Shown here: one piece after another, positions 24,053 through 33,047 of the stretch
How the letters are laid out: each line of letters starts with the position of its first letter
Numbering within the stretch: position 1 is the first letter of the stretch
Source: an uncultured Desulfobacter sp.
GTDB taxonomy: Bacteria > Desulfobacterota > Desulfobacteria > Desulfobacterales > Desulfobacteraceae
Assembly: GCF_963677125.1 (NCBI RefSeq)
Contig: NZ_OY781882.1
Span: 5,230,501-5,294,500, forward strand
Length of the DNA stretch: 64,000 nucleotides
Reading direction: 5' to 3'
Notes under the pieces: generated by a model
What the model saw: only the letters and a program-made list of their open reading frames with translations
The model's database searches: none
What the model was told of the DNA's origin: nothing
Made by a program: the position numbers and the translations under genes

Positions 24053-24997
24053 CTATTTGAAATAGAGTGGAGCCTGGTTGTTTTCCAGGCGGCGGATATT
24101 ATCCGATACCACTTTTACAATGCCTTTCATTGAAACATCCGTGGAACCTGCGATATGAGGTGTTGAGATAACATTATACTTGAAAATGGTATCGTCAGGA
24201 TCAGGCGGTTCTTCCCAGAACACATCCAGGCCGGCTCCGGCAATTTTTCCTGCGGCAAGGGCATTTTCAAGTGCTTCTTTATTGATTACGCCGCCTCTGG
24301 ACAGGTTTATGATAAACGCCCCTTTTTTCATATGGCAAATCGTATCGTTATTAATTGTATCCCGGCTTTCAGGTGTCAGCGGAAGGCTGAGAAGCACATA
24401 GTCTGATTCTTTTAACACCTTGTCGATTTCATCCGGAGTGCCGACCCAATCCAGCCCAAGTTCTTTTTTGGCACTTTCAGTATTATTTTGTTTTATGCCC
24501 ATGAGTCGCATATCAAAGGTCTTGAGTCTTCTGATCAGTGCCTTGCCGATACCGCCAAGACCGATGATGCCTGCAGTTTTGCCCTGCAAAGACATGCCTT
24601 GGGGTTCCCCCATTTTTTTGTTTGCCATATTTTGGGCCATAGCGGGAATGTTTCTGGATAACCCGATCATCATATATATTCCCAGTTCCGCTACGGAATC
24701 CGCATTGCCTGAGATGTCTGTCGGTACATTGCAGACCCGTATATCTTTCTTTTTGGCCGCCTCAATATCAACCCCTTCAAGACCGGAGCCGCATTGCTGT
24801 ATCAGTTGCAATCGGTCTGCACTGTTTAGTATATCCTCTGTTACAGCAGACATGGTCGGAATTAGGACATCAATGCCTTTCAGGCTGTCAATCTGAAAAT
24901 TTCCGGTTGCCTTGAAACAGTGATGGGGTAATTCTGAACGGATGATATCGAAAAAACCTCCCCAGGAGTTTTCAGCTGCAGCAAAAAGAATATTCAT
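24053..24997 (-). CDS. D-isomer-specific 2-hydroxyacid dehydrogenase
   Basis: This 314-residue NAD-dependent oxidoreductase has nucleotide-binding GLGGIGKALIRRL near residue 148, catalytic Arg in NLSRGGVINKEAL, and catalytic His in STPHIAGST. The start at 24997 (MNILFAAAENSWGG) has AGAGGA upstream. The frame is open 49 codons further, but that stretch has no family match. The family reduces 2-keto acids or oxidises D-2-hydroxy acids; phosphoglycerate or glyoxylate-type substrates are possible. The exact substrate is not assigned. Confidence 0.9.
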   Translation of the reverse strand: MNILFAAAENSWGGFFDIIRSELPHHCFKATGNFQIDSLKGIDVLIPTMSAVTEDILNSADRLQLIQQCGSGLEGVDIEAAKKKDIRVCNVPTDISGNADSVAELGIYMMIGLSRNIPAMAQNMANKKMGEPQGMSLQGKTAGIIGLGGIGKALIRRLKTFDMRLMGIKQNNTESAKKELGLDWVGTPDEIDKVLKESDYVLLSLPLTPESRDTINNDTICHMKKGAFIINLSRGGVINKEALENALAAGKIAGAGLDVFWEEPPDPDDTIFKYNVISTPHIAGSTDVSMKGIVKVVSDNIRRLENNQAPLYFK

Positions 24998-25150
24998 AGG
25001 TTTGATCAGTCCTCTTTTTCCAATGTCAGTAAGGAGAATAGCAATTTTAACGGTGAAATCATTAACATCATCTTGAAAGGCGTGCAAATTGTTTTTGCAA
25101 TTTTTTGAAAGTGACGTTTTGTTTTTGTTATGATTGATTTTCATTCGTGT

Positions 25151-25191
25151 TTATAAGAAACTCTCTGTGACTTACAGAGAGTTTCTTATAA
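25151..25191. repeat. 18-bp perfect-stem hairpin in a divergent promoter region
   Basis: TTATAAGAAACTCTCTGT (25151-25168) pairs exactly with 25174-25191 around the loop GACTT. The left arm equals the first 18 bases of repeat unit 1 at 20877. It lies between the divergent dehydrogenase and hydrolase genes, so it is not a simple end-of-operon terminator. Confidence 0.8.
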
Positions 25192-25228
25192 AAAGTAAAT
25201 TAGGGTTGATTTTTATTTGGGAGGGTAT

Positions 25229-26020
25229 ATGCGAGTAAAGCTTAATGGTATTCAGTTGGCTTATGACGAAGCAGGAAAAGGGCCTGCGGTATTGTTGATT
25301 CATGGATTTCCCCTTTCACGGAAAATGTGGCGCTCCCAGGTGCAGGCTTTGTCCGAAGCCGGTTTTCGGGTTGTTGTTCCTGATCTTAGGGGGTTTGGGG
25401 AGAGCGAGTCGGGCACTGGGACCGGTTCGACAGATCTGCTGGCCGATGATTTGATCGCGCTGCTGGATCATCTGGGGATTGAGACCGCCGTGGTCGGCGG
25501 CATGTCCATGGGTGGTTATGTGATGCTTAACTTGCTGGCCCGTTATCCGGAACGGTTCTCCGCTGCCTGCTTTATTGTCACCCGCGCTGACGCCGATGAT
25601 GAAGCCGCACGGGATAAGCGCAACCATCTGATCTCCGAAATTCAGGCCGGTCGGCCGGAAGTCGTGCCTAATGCGTTTACCCCGCTTCTTTTTGCTGACC
25701 AGACGGTTGCTGAGCGTGGTGAGCTGGTGGATGAGGTGCGCGGCTGGATGACGGCAACTTCTCCTGCCGGTTTGGTTGTGGGGCTGGAATCGATTCGGGA
25801 TCGGGGCGACTCATCAGCGTTGCTGCCCCAGCTGAAAATTCCCGTATTGGTCTTAGGTGCCAAAGAAGACAAGGCGATTCCGCCGGAAAAATCAACGGAT
25901 CTGGCCGAGCAGATCCCCGGTGCCCAACTTCGTATGTTGTCCGCTGCCGGTCATATGGCAAACATGGAGCAATCCGAAGCGTTTAATGCCGCAGTACTTG
26001 ATTTTTTATGCGACAACTGA
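25229..26020 (+). CDS. Alpha/beta hydrolase
   Basis: This 263-residue cytoplasmic hydrolase has the oxyanion-hole motif HGFP near residue 26, nucleophile Ser in GMSMGG near residue 94, catalytic Asp in GAKEDKAIPP and His in AAGHMANME. ATG 25229 is chosen because GGGAGG lies just upstream; TTG 25217 is in frame but contains that site. It resembles 3-oxoadipate enol-lactonase or pimeloyl-ester-type hydrolases. The substrate is not assigned. A LOG-like gene follows about 75 bases later in the same direction. Confidence 0.9.
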   Translation: MRVKLNGIQLAYDEAGKGPAVLLIHGFPLSRKMWRSQVQALSEAGFRVVVPDLRGFGESESGTGTGSTDLLADDLIALLDHLGIETAVVGGMSMGGYVMLNLLARYPERFSAACFIVTRADADDEAARDKRNHLISEIQAGRPEVVPNAFTPLLFADQTVAERGELVDEVRGWMTATSPAGLVVGLESIRDRGDSSALLPQLKIPVLVLGAKEDKAIPPEKSTDLAEQIPGAQLRMLSAAGHMANMEQSEAFNAAVLDFLCDN

Positions 26021-26040
26021 TGTCAATACAAAGGAGAGCT

Positions 26041-26112
26041 ATGGCTTCTTTGGTGTGCGCTGCCGGAGAAATATGCTGTTACTGGAGGTATTCTCATGTC
26101 ACTGGCGTTTGA
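26041..26112 (+). CDS. Possible 23-residue leader peptide
   Basis: ATG 26041 has a good AAAGGAGAG site and opens 23 codons (MASLVCAAGEICCYWRYSHV and three more), ending inside the start of the LOG-like gene. The GGAGG of that gene lies within this frame, so translation of the short frame could expose or couple the next start. It may equally be chance. There is no homology to rely on. Confidence 0.25.
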   Translation: MASLVCAAGEICCYWRYSHVTGV

Positions 26113-26725
26113 TTTGGAAAATAATCTTATTGATCTGCGCTCGGCGCAGATCTTTTCTCCGGAAAATCGGGCCTGGGGCGACCTTGACACCATTCCGGAG
26201 GAGCTTGTTCCGGTATCGGAAACCGATGCGGTCACCCGGCTGCAGCAGCAGGACAGCCGGTGCCGGGTTCCGGTGGGAATTCTGGGTGGCCGAAAAGCGT
26301 CCGAAGAACAGCTTGCAGATGCCTTGGCATTGGGAACGCTCATTGCCCGGATGGGGTTGACCCTGATCTGCGGCGGGCGCCAAGGGGTGATGGAGGCTGC
26401 CTGCAAGGGGGCAACCGAGGCCGGTGGAATCTGTGTGGGACTGCTGCCCGATGAAAACCCCGGTGCTGCCAACCCCTATGTCACCATCCCGCTGGCCACC
26501 GGAATCGGCGCGGCCAGAAACGCAATCCTGACCCGGGCCGCGCTTTGCCTTGTGGCTGTGGGCGGTGGGTATGGCACCCTTTCAGAGATTGCCTTTGGCC
26601 TCCAGTTTGAAAAAAAGGTAATAGGTCTCTCGGGGGCGCCGAACATTCCAGGGATGCTTTCCTGCCGCAGCCCGAAAGAGGCTGCCGCCCGAATTGCCCG
26701 GGTGGTCCTGAATCTGCCCCAATAG
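26096..26725 (+). CDS. LOG/SLOG-family protein (TIGR00725-like)
   Basis: This 209-residue Rossmann-like protein has VGILGGRKASEEQL, LICGGRQGVMEAACKGA and GGGYGTLSEIAF, the last corresponding to the PGGxGTxxE motif of LOG phosphoribohydrolases that release cytokinin-type bases or act on nucleoside monophosphates. The first Pro of that motif is replaced by Val/Gly. About 50 N-terminal residues precede the fold. GGAGG is well placed before ATG 26096. It follows the alpha/beta hydrolase gene in a probable two-gene operon. Substrate is uncertain; nucleotide binding is likely. Confidence 0.83.
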   Translation: MSLAFDLENNLIDLRSAQIFSPENRAWGDLDTIPEELVPVSETDAVTRLQQQDSRCRVPVGILGGRKASEEQLADALALGTLIARMGLTLICGGRQGVMEAACKGATEAGGICVGLLPDENPGAANPYVTIPLATGIGAARNAILTRAALCLVAVGGGYGTLSEIAFGLQFEKKVIGLSGAPNIPGMLSCRSPKEAAARIARVVLNLPQ

Positions 26726-26837
26726 GGCCTACCCCAGAATAATGTCAAAAAAAGAATGAAGATGATAGAGAAAAAATCGTCAACCTCTGTCCCGGAGGCT
26801 GATCGTTTTTGGTGCCTTTTTGAGTCTGTTTTGTAAA

Positions 26838-26862
26838 GGCAGGGCCGTGCGGATGCCCTGCC
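26838..26862. terminator. Hairpin between convergent genes
   Basis: GGCAGGGC (26838-26845) and GCCCTGCC (26855-26862) form a perfect 8-bp stem with a 9-base loop between the convergent LOG-like and VPLPA-CTERM genes. On either strand only a weak T-rich tract follows, so it is a probable rather than certain terminator. Confidence 0.5.
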
Positions 26863-26879
26863 GTTTAACAATAAGCGCC

Positions 26880-28460
26880 TTACTGCTTTCTGCGCCGCAA
26901 ACCGGCCAGGCCAAGAAGCCCTGAGCCAAGAAGCCAGGCCGCTCCCGGAACGGGAACGGTAGACGTCTTCCCTACTACAGCATAGATGCCCAGGGAGGAT
27001 ACGGTGGCGCTCAAATAGGTGCCGTCATAGCTCATATCAATGAAATCATCGCTATATTCACTAAGTTCAGTCCACCCGCTTTCCGTGTAATACCAGAGGT
27101 TCCATTCCTTAACATCCTCGTCCCCGGCATACAGGGAAAGATAGACCTCGTCGTCATAGTTTTCCGCTGACAGACTCCAGATGGAATGAATATCTGCGTC
27201 GTCGTCGAGCCGGTCTGCAAGAAGCGAAATTAGTGTATCGTCGGTGACAACTTCTGCTGTAAATGAAATTTCCGTTGGCGTGTCACTTGCCACAAAGGCT
27301 GCACCAACGGAGGTGTCTGAGTTTTCATCAGTAATCAGGAGCCGCTGCCCCATGGACAGATCAAGGTTGGAAACCGTTGCACTGGTTTCACCTTCTGCTA
27401 TAGATGCGATCGTCTGCTCGGAAGCTGTAAAGGTCTGTTCCTCTTCATCCCAGGTTCCGCCCAGCGCTTTGACGGTTCCGTCTCCTGAAATGCTGTTGTA
27501 AGAAATGGGGCTGTAATTACCGGCCTCGGTGCTCGCCCCTGCGGTAAGACGGATGGTTCCTTCGTTATCAATGGCTCCGCCATCAAGGGTGCTCTTGGTA
27601 TTTTCGGTGCCGACATCAATGGTCAGATTTGAATCCTCATAGAGGTAAAGCTCCTTTGTGGTAACCATTCCCCCGTTGGCAATGGTCAAGTTACCTGAAG
27701 CCCTGTAATCTATATCCGTTCCATCGATAGTCCCGGTATATCCCCCCAAGTACAGAGATCCGGTGGTCCATGTTGATCCGAATCCGCCGACATATGCGAC
27801 ACCGTAGGTGTCATCATAAAACCCGATGAGTCCAATGCTCGATTCCAGGGTGCCGCCGTCTTCTATGCACAACTCACCGCTGCCGCCTGCTTCCGAAGCT
27901 AAAACGATCATATCGGCCGAGACGTATCCATCGTCGAGGATATCCAACTCTCCTCTTCCGGACGAACCCACTTCGATCTCTTCATTGTTGTTCCAGGTGC
28001 TCCCGGTACCAAAGACAGCGGCATAGCTGATACCATCCTCACCTCCGATGTTAGCGGTATTTGTTGTCAGCGTACCGCCGTTTGTGATGTTCAGATCGGC
28101 GTTTTCCATGTAAAGGTTGTCGCCGATGTTCAGCTCGGAATCTTCGCCGTCGACACTTACAGCACCATAGCTGTTGTTCTCACCGACGGACATGCCTTCG
28201 GATGTTGTGATGGATCCGCCGGTCGTAATGTAGAGTTTTCCATCTTCATAATCCCACCCCACAGTTGCACCGCTTAGGGACAATTGGTAAGCATTCGACA
28301 CGGTCACACTGGTGTCGAGAACATAGAGGTGATTATCATCATCTATACGAACATCTCCGGATATACCGGCCTGCGCAACAGAAGCCACTGTAAAGCCAAC
28401 CATAAAGAATGCCGATAGATCACGGCATATTTGAACGCTTAACGATTTGTTTATTTTCAA
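26880..28460 (-). CDS. VPLPA/PEP-CTERM-sorted extracellular repeat protein
   Basis: This 526-residue secreted protein ends in a sorting signal: VPVPGAAWLLGSGLLGLAG then RRRKQ, meaning recognition motif, membrane helix and basic tail, which is processed by an exosortase. I place the start at TTG 28460: AAGGAAC lies 6-7 bases upstream, and the product then begins with a clean signal peptide ending ASVAQA. A longer frame opens at GTG 28526 without a ribosome site. The body is acidic and Gly/Thr/Asn-rich with repeated units (for example NITNGGTLTTNTANIGG, ELDILDDGYVSADMIVLA), the T5SS/PEP-CTERM-associated beta-helix repeat pattern. A role in surface or exopolysaccharide matrix is likely. No exosortase gene is in the window. 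Confidence 0.85.
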   Translation of the reverse strand: MKINKSLSVQICRDLSAFFMVGFTVASVAQAGISGDVRIDDDNHLYVLDTSVTVSNAYQLSLSGATVGWDYEDGKLYITTGGSITTSEGMSVGENNSYGAVSVDGEDSELNIGDNLYMENADLNITNGGTLTTNTANIGGEDGISYAAVFGTGSTWNNNEEIEVGSSGRGELDILDDGYVSADMIVLASEAGGSGELCIEDGGTLESSIGLIGFYDDTYGVAYVGGFGSTWTTGSLYLGGYTGTIDGTDIDYRASGNLTIANGGMVTTKELYLYEDSNLTIDVGTENTKSTLDGGAIDNEGTIRLTAGASTEAGNYSPISYNSISGDGTVKALGGTWDEEEQTFTASEQTIASIAEGETSATVSNLDLSMGQRLLITDENSDTSVGAAFVASDTPTEISFTAEVVTDDTLISLLADRLDDDADIHSIWSLSAENYDDEVYLSLYAGDEDVKEWNLWYYTESGWTELSEYSDDFIDMSYDGTYLSATVSSLGIYAVVGKTSTVPVPGAAWLLGSGLLGLAGLRRRKQ

Positions 28461-28787
28461 CTTTAGTTCCTTTTCTATTTGTCTGGTTTCAGTCTTTTGA
28501 GATTGTTCTTTCAAAATTTTCCGCACTTACATTTAAAAAAACAAATCGATCTGTATGTCAGCATAAAATAGACCATAAAAAAGGAGGGGGTCGGCCCGGA
28601 AAGTGTAACCAGTATGATTTATACTGTTTTCATTTCGGGTTAAGAAAAAAACACACAAAAAGTATACATTTCAAAAGAATGAGGTTACATTTTGGTAAAA
28701 AGACAGCGTTGTCGTGCGTAAAAATTACCCACACGAACCAGTGAACAGTTTTTTTGCAAATAAATTAAAGAAACTCAGTACTAAAAT

Positions 28788-29801
28788 CTAAAAATAATTT
28801 CGCAGTTTTAGTTCAAACGGATGGGGATTGAGATAGGTTTGATCCCTCAACCAGGGCTGGTCGTATTTTCTGACATAATGGTTGACCAGAGTCAAAGGCA
28901 CCACCAAGGGGACATAGCCTTGTTTGTACTGGTCAAACAGGGACAACATCTCCTGCTTTTCATCCGCATTCAGATTCTTTTTAAAAAAGCCCAGGATATG
29001 CATGAGCACATTAATATTTTTTTTTATGGTGGTTTTCAGGTCAAGGGCCTTTAAGAGCAGGATCTCATATTGTTCAAACAGCGCCTGGGCACCCTCTTTT
29101 GCGATGATCTCTTTGCCCTTGGCCACAAGTTTTCCCAGTTCCCTGTAATGGGCCTGGCTGTGGGAGAGGATCAACAGCTTGTTTTGGGTGTGAAAGGCCA
29201 CAAGGCCCCCTAAATTATTCTGTTCTTCAATTAACTTGCGCCACCGCCTGAGGGTGAAAATTTTTTCAATGAAATTTTCCCTTAACTGGGGATCATTGAG
29301 ACGTCCTGCCTCTTCCACGGGGATTCGGGGAAAATGTTCGCAGAATGCTTTGGCAAACATGCCTGTTCCGGTTTTTCGAACTTTGCCGTCATCACCATAG
29401 ACCCTGATGCGGTAAAGACCCGAGGACGGGGATTTGCTTTTAAATATAAATCCGCACAGGTTTTCCTTTTCAAGGGCGGCCAGTTTTCCTGGAATCCAGT
29501 CTTTCATCATTTGGGTTTTATCTTCCTTGGTATTCCGGGTTTCCAGGCGCGGGGCAGCCGGGTCTCCCACCAGGCGCACCGACTCTCTGGGAATGGGCAT
29601 GCCGCACTCCACTTCGGGACAGACAGGTACATAATCAACAAAAAGGGAAAGAGTCTGGGTCAAATAGCGGTCATGGCTGTGATTCCCGTCATAGCCCACC
29701 TTTTCTCCTAAAAGACAGGTGGATGCCCCGATTTTGATTTTGGGTATATCGATTGGGGCATTGGCCGTATTTGATAGCTCAACATTCGTTTTTTGGATCA
29801 T
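28788..29801 (-). CDS. DUF523-DUF1722 fusion protein
   Basis: This 337-residue protein starts at 29801 behind GGGAGG. Residues 20-165 are DUF523-like, with GASTCLLGEKVGYDG and VCPEVECGMPIPRE. Stand-alone DUF523 members (TudS) are Fe-S enzymes that remove sulfur from thiouracil. The third Cys ligand of that family, in SPSCG, is Ser here (KSKSPSSG), so a TudS-type cluster is probably incomplete. The C-terminal half (175-337) is DUF1722, YbgA-like (HTQNKLLILSHSQAHYRELGKLV). The function of the fused form is not established. It is monocistronic and divergent from the SDR gene. Confidence 0.85.
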   Translation of the reverse strand: MIQKTNVELSNTANAPIDIPKIKIGASTCLLGEKVGYDGNHSHDRYLTQTLSLFVDYVPVCPEVECGMPIPRESVRLVGDPAAPRLETRNTKEDKTQMMKDWIPGKLAALEKENLCGFIFKSKSPSSGLYRIRVYGDDGKVRKTGTGMFAKAFCEHFPRIPVEEAGRLNDPQLRENFIEKIFTLRRWRKLIEEQNNLGGLVAFHTQNKLLILSHSQAHYRELGKLVAKGKEIIAKEGAQALFEQYEILLLKALDLKTTIKKNINVLMHILGFFKKNLNADEKQEMLSLFDQYKQGYVPLVVPLTLVNHYVRKYDQPWLRDQTYLNPHPFELKLRNYF

Positions 29802-29900
29802 GTTCCCTCCCATGTGGGGTCTCAATAAATTGACAGAATCTTTTTGAGTATATAGATTTTAAAACGGATATCAAAGTACATATTTGAATTGAGGAGGTGT

Positions 29901-31442
29901 ATGTCACATTCATCTGAATCACAACCGAGCCCATTGACTGACAAGCCTGTTCTGGTTACCGGCGCCACAGGCTATGTGGCAGGACGGCTTATTCCGCTGC
30001 TTCTGGAATCCGGCTGCAGGGTCAGGGCCATGGGACGGTCATTAGAAAAAATGGGGGCACGGCCCTGGGCCAGGCATCCAAAAGTTCAATTGATTAAAGG
30101 CGATATCCAGGACACGGCTTCCCTTGAACGGGCCGTTGAGGGCTGCGGCACCATTTATTATCTGGTGCACTCCATGATTTCCCAAAAAAAAGCATACCGG
30201 GATGCCGACCGTATTGGTGCGCAAAATATGGTCAGGGCCGCAGCGGCGCGACATGCAGAACATATCATCTATCTGGGAGGCCTGGGCGAGATGGACCATC
30301 CCAATATCAGCCGCCACCTGGTCTCCAGAAATGAGGTGGGCAATATTCTGATGAACGGAAATGTTCCTGCAACTGTGCTTCGGGCAGCCATGATTCTGGG
30401 ATCCGGGTCTGCCAGTTTTGAAATACTGCGCTATCTTGCCGAGCGCCTGCCGGTCATGATTACCCCCCGCTGGGTACATATGCCCACTCAGCCCATTGCC
30501 ATATCCAATGTTCTTGGCTACCTTTTGGGCTGTTTGAATACCCCGGAAGTCAGAAACCATGCCTTTGATATCGGCGGTCCTGATATTGTGTCATACAAGG
30601 ATCTGTTTACAATATTTGCCCGGACAGCCGGGCTGCCGATTCCCATGATGATACCCGTGCCTGTGCTTACCCCAAAGCTGTCCGCGCTGTGGATTCATCT
30701 GGTGACGCCGGTGCCCTCTGCCATTGCGCTTCCCCTTACCCAAGGGTTGAGCCTTCCCACCATCTGTCAGGATGATCGGATTCAAGAGATTATTCCCCAG
30801 GAACTGATCTCCTGTGACCAGGCCATTAAACGGGCCCTGGACCGGATCAGCCAGGAACAGGTGGATACCTGCTGGGCGGATGCCGGCGAACTGAAATTTC
30901 CTGAGTGGGCCCATTGCGGAGATTCGGATTATTCCGGGGGTACCCTGCTCAAATGCGGGTACAAGGCCATAACTGCAGCAACACCCGAGGAAATATGGCC
31001 TTGTATCCAGGCCATCGGCGGAAAAACCGGATATTATGCCGCAGATTTGCTCTGGGAGATCCGGGGGGTGATGGATAGTCTTTCCGGCGGCGTGGGGCTT
31101 AACCGGGGCAGGCGTTCTGCCAAAGAACTTCGGATAGGCGATGCCCTGGATTTCTGGCGGGTGCTGGACTGTGATCCGCCGAAACGTCTGCTGCTCGTTG
31201 CTGAAATGAAAATGCCGGGCCAGGCTCTTTTAGAGATCACGTTGACCCAAATTTCAGAAAAGAAGTGCGAAATTACCCTCTTGTCCCGATTTCTACCCAC
31301 AGGAATCTTTGGTATGGCTTATTGGTATGTGCTTTACCCCTTTCACCAATATGTATTTTCTTCAATGCTTAAAGGCATGGTGAAATCGGCAGGGGTTAAA
31401 CTATCAACAAAACCCTGGCGGTTTACCCCTAAAATATCATGA
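29901..31442 (+). CDS. NAD(P)-binding SDR-like protein with C-terminal DUF2867
   Basis: This 513-residue protein has an atypical SDR Rossmann domain (VLVTGATGYVAGRLIP at residue 17, an NmrA/YbjT-like lineage) covering about 300 residues. It is followed by a DUF2867 domain (CGYKAITAATPEEIWPCIQAIGG onward). ATG 29901 has GAGGAGG upstream. The combination is common in bacteria but biochemically unassigned. The SDR part probably binds NADP and the second domain resembles START-like cavities. It overlaps the next gene by 4 bases (ATGA), so the two are translationally coupled. Confidence 0.87.
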   Translation: MSHSSESQPSPLTDKPVLVTGATGYVAGRLIPLLLESGCRVRAMGRSLEKMGARPWARHPKVQLIKGDIQDTASLERAVEGCGTIYYLVHSMISQKKAYRDADRIGAQNMVRAAAARHAEHIIYLGGLGEMDHPNISRHLVSRNEVGNILMNGNVPATVLRAAMILGSGSASFEILRYLAERLPVMITPRWVHMPTQPIAISNVLGYLLGCLNTPEVRNHAFDIGGPDIVSYKDLFTIFARTAGLPIPMMIPVPVLTPKLSALWIHLVTPVPSAIALPLTQGLSLPTICQDDRIQEIIPQELISCDQAIKRALDRISQEQVDTCWADAGELKFPEWAHCGDSDYSGGTLLKCGYKAITAATPEEIWPCIQAIGGKTGYYAADLLWEIRGVMDSLSGGVGLNRGRRSAKELRIGDALDFWRVLDCDPPKRLLLVAEMKMPGQALLEITLTQISEKKCEITLLSRFLPTGIFGMAYWYVLYPFHQYVFSSMLKGMVKSAGVKLSTKPWRFTPKIS

Positions 31443-32554
31443 TACTTACCCCCAAGACTTGCGTGACACCTTCTGCTTTTTGCCGGGCTTGTGTGCGCCT
31501 GCTGTTTGTCCTGTTTCTTTTGGGCTGTTCCCCGAAAGAGAAGCAAACTTTTTCAGAAGATATCTGGGAAAAAGACGTATCCCAGACCCGGGAAGCAGAC
31601 TTTTATGCCCCGCATAAAAAAGATGACCGATATTTTGCTCCCTGGATGAAAATGCCGGATAAAAGCTTTCTGGATGTCCTGGGCTGGAAGCTTTTTTCAA
31701 AAACCCATTATACCAAAGCGGAGAGGGACTTTCTGCCCAGCGTCCTGCCCCAAACCCCGGCGCGTATTCAAAAGACCCGTGGCGATTTTATCCTTTGGAT
31801 CGGGCACAATACTTTTTTGATCCGGACAAAAGAACAGTATTGGCTCACAGATCCCATATTTTCAAAGCGCGCCTTACTCCCAAAGCGTAAAACACCGCCG
31901 GCCCTGACTCTGGCCGAAGTGAATACCCTGGTTAAGGCCCCCAATATCATCATCTCCCACAACCACTACGATCACCTGGATCGCAGGTCTATCAAGCGAC
32001 TTCCCAAGGCATCCCGGGTCTTTGTGCCCAAAGGCCTGGCGGCTATGGTGAAAAATATGAACAAACCCCACACCCTTGAGATGGACTGGTGGGAAGAAAA
32101 AATTTTAAGCCCCGGCATAAAATTGGTCTGTCTTCCCACCCAGCATTGGTCCATGCGCATCAACCAGGGCCGGAACAAAAGTCTGTGGGCAGCATGGTTG
32201 TTGATTACACCTAGGACCACTTTTTATTTTGGCGGGGATACCGGCTATTTCAAAGGATTCAAAGAGACCGGGAAAAAATATCCGGGCATCGACTATGCCT
32301 TCATGGCCACCACCGCCTACCATCCTAGATGGTTCATGCACTACCAGCACATGAATATTGCCGAAGCCGTCAAAGGTTTCAGGGAATTAGGGGCAAAATA
32401 TTTTATCCCCACCCAGTGGGGCACCTTTCACCTGGGCAGTGAACCTGCAGGCTTTCCCGGCCTTGAACTTCAACGGTTTATCCAGACCCGGAATCTGGAC
32501 TCCTCCCGATTTAAAATTCTGAATATCGGTGAAATATTAACGATCGATTCATAG
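31439..32554 (+). CDS. Metallo-beta-lactamase-fold lipoprotein (NAPE-PLD/UlaG-like)
   Basis: This 371-residue protein has an N-terminal lipoprotein signal with lipobox FLLGC around residue 30. The mature domain has the metal motif SHNHYDHLD (HxHxDH) near residue 178, then QHWSMR and FGGDTGY with the bridging Asp, and late His residues in HYQHMNIAEA. This matches the NAPE-PLD-like branch of the metallo-beta-lactamase fold, which cleaves phosphodiester bonds in phospholipid derivatives or acts on sugar lactones. A membrane-anchored lipid hydrolase is a reasonable inference. It is coupled to the preceding SDR-DUF2867 gene. Confidence 0.88.
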   Translation: MILTPKTCVTPSAFCRACVRLLFVLFLLGCSPKEKQTFSEDIWEKDVSQTREADFYAPHKKDDRYFAPWMKMPDKSFLDVLGWKLFSKTHYTKAERDFLPSVLPQTPARIQKTRGDFILWIGHNTFLIRTKEQYWLTDPIFSKRALLPKRKTPPALTLAEVNTLVKAPNIIISHNHYDHLDRRSIKRLPKASRVFVPKGLAAMVKNMNKPHTLEMDWWEEKILSPGIKLVCLPTQHWSMRINQGRNKSLWAAWLLITPRTTFYFGGDTGYFKGFKETGKKYPGIDYAFMATTAYHPRWFMHYQHMNIAEAVKGFRELGAKYFIPTQWGTFHLGSEPAGFPGLELQRFIQTRNLDSSRFKILNIGEILTIDS

Positions 32555-32891
32555 AGTTCACTCAAACGAACTTGGTATTTAACGGCTCAATTTAAGGTTT
32601 TCAACCGTTAGTTTGGCCGGGAAGAGTTCGTGTTGATTTCCTGACGATTTGTTGTCGTCATCCTTGTTTTAGGTATTGTTTCCTGGTACTATGAAATTAA
32701 ATCATAAGGCCATGTTCCCTTTAATTAACCGGAACCGAATAAATGCCCGTTAATGACAAAAACGCTATAGCAAAATTTTAAATCTGCTTTGATAGACATA
32801 GAAATTTTCAAAGGGAAACTCCTTTAACCATCTACTTTTAATTGATTTTTAACATTTAAAGGGGACATGGCTCATTACAAAGGAGGGTGCT
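32555..32891. other. 337-bp AT-rich spacer before a small basic-protein gene
   Basis: No coding frame is supported. The left part has short inverted motifs (AACGG...CCGTT around 32580-32610) but no clear terminator. The right end carries AGGAGGG immediately before the 51-residue gene at 32892. The region may contain that gene's promoter; no convincing -35/-10 pair was picked. Confidence 0.4.
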
Positions 32892-33047
32892 ATGAAACAA
32901 AAGAGTATCTTTGGAACACAGGCAGATCGGGGTGGACGCAGAAAACTCAAAGACCGCCGTTATTTTCCTGCTGTTGCGCCCGGACCGGAGCGCAGAACCG
33001 GACTGAAACGGCGCAGCGGCACAGACCGGCGGCGAATTCACAGATAG
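32892..33047 (+). CDS. 51-residue Arg-rich basic protein
   Basis: ATG 32892 follows a strong AGGAGGG and opens 51 codons to TAG. The product is very basic (about 15 Arg plus 4 Lys) with two Arg clusters, GGRRKLKDRR and GLKRRSGTDRRR. The RRSGxDRR pattern recurs in small proteins of deltaproteobacteria whose function I do not know. A long frame in another phase overlaps it, but this one has the better ribosome site and composition. It could bind nucleic acid or a protein acidic patch. No partner is apparent. Confidence 0.55.
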   Translation: MKQKSIFGTQADRGGRRKLKDRRYFPAVAPGPERRTGLKRRSGTDRRRIHR

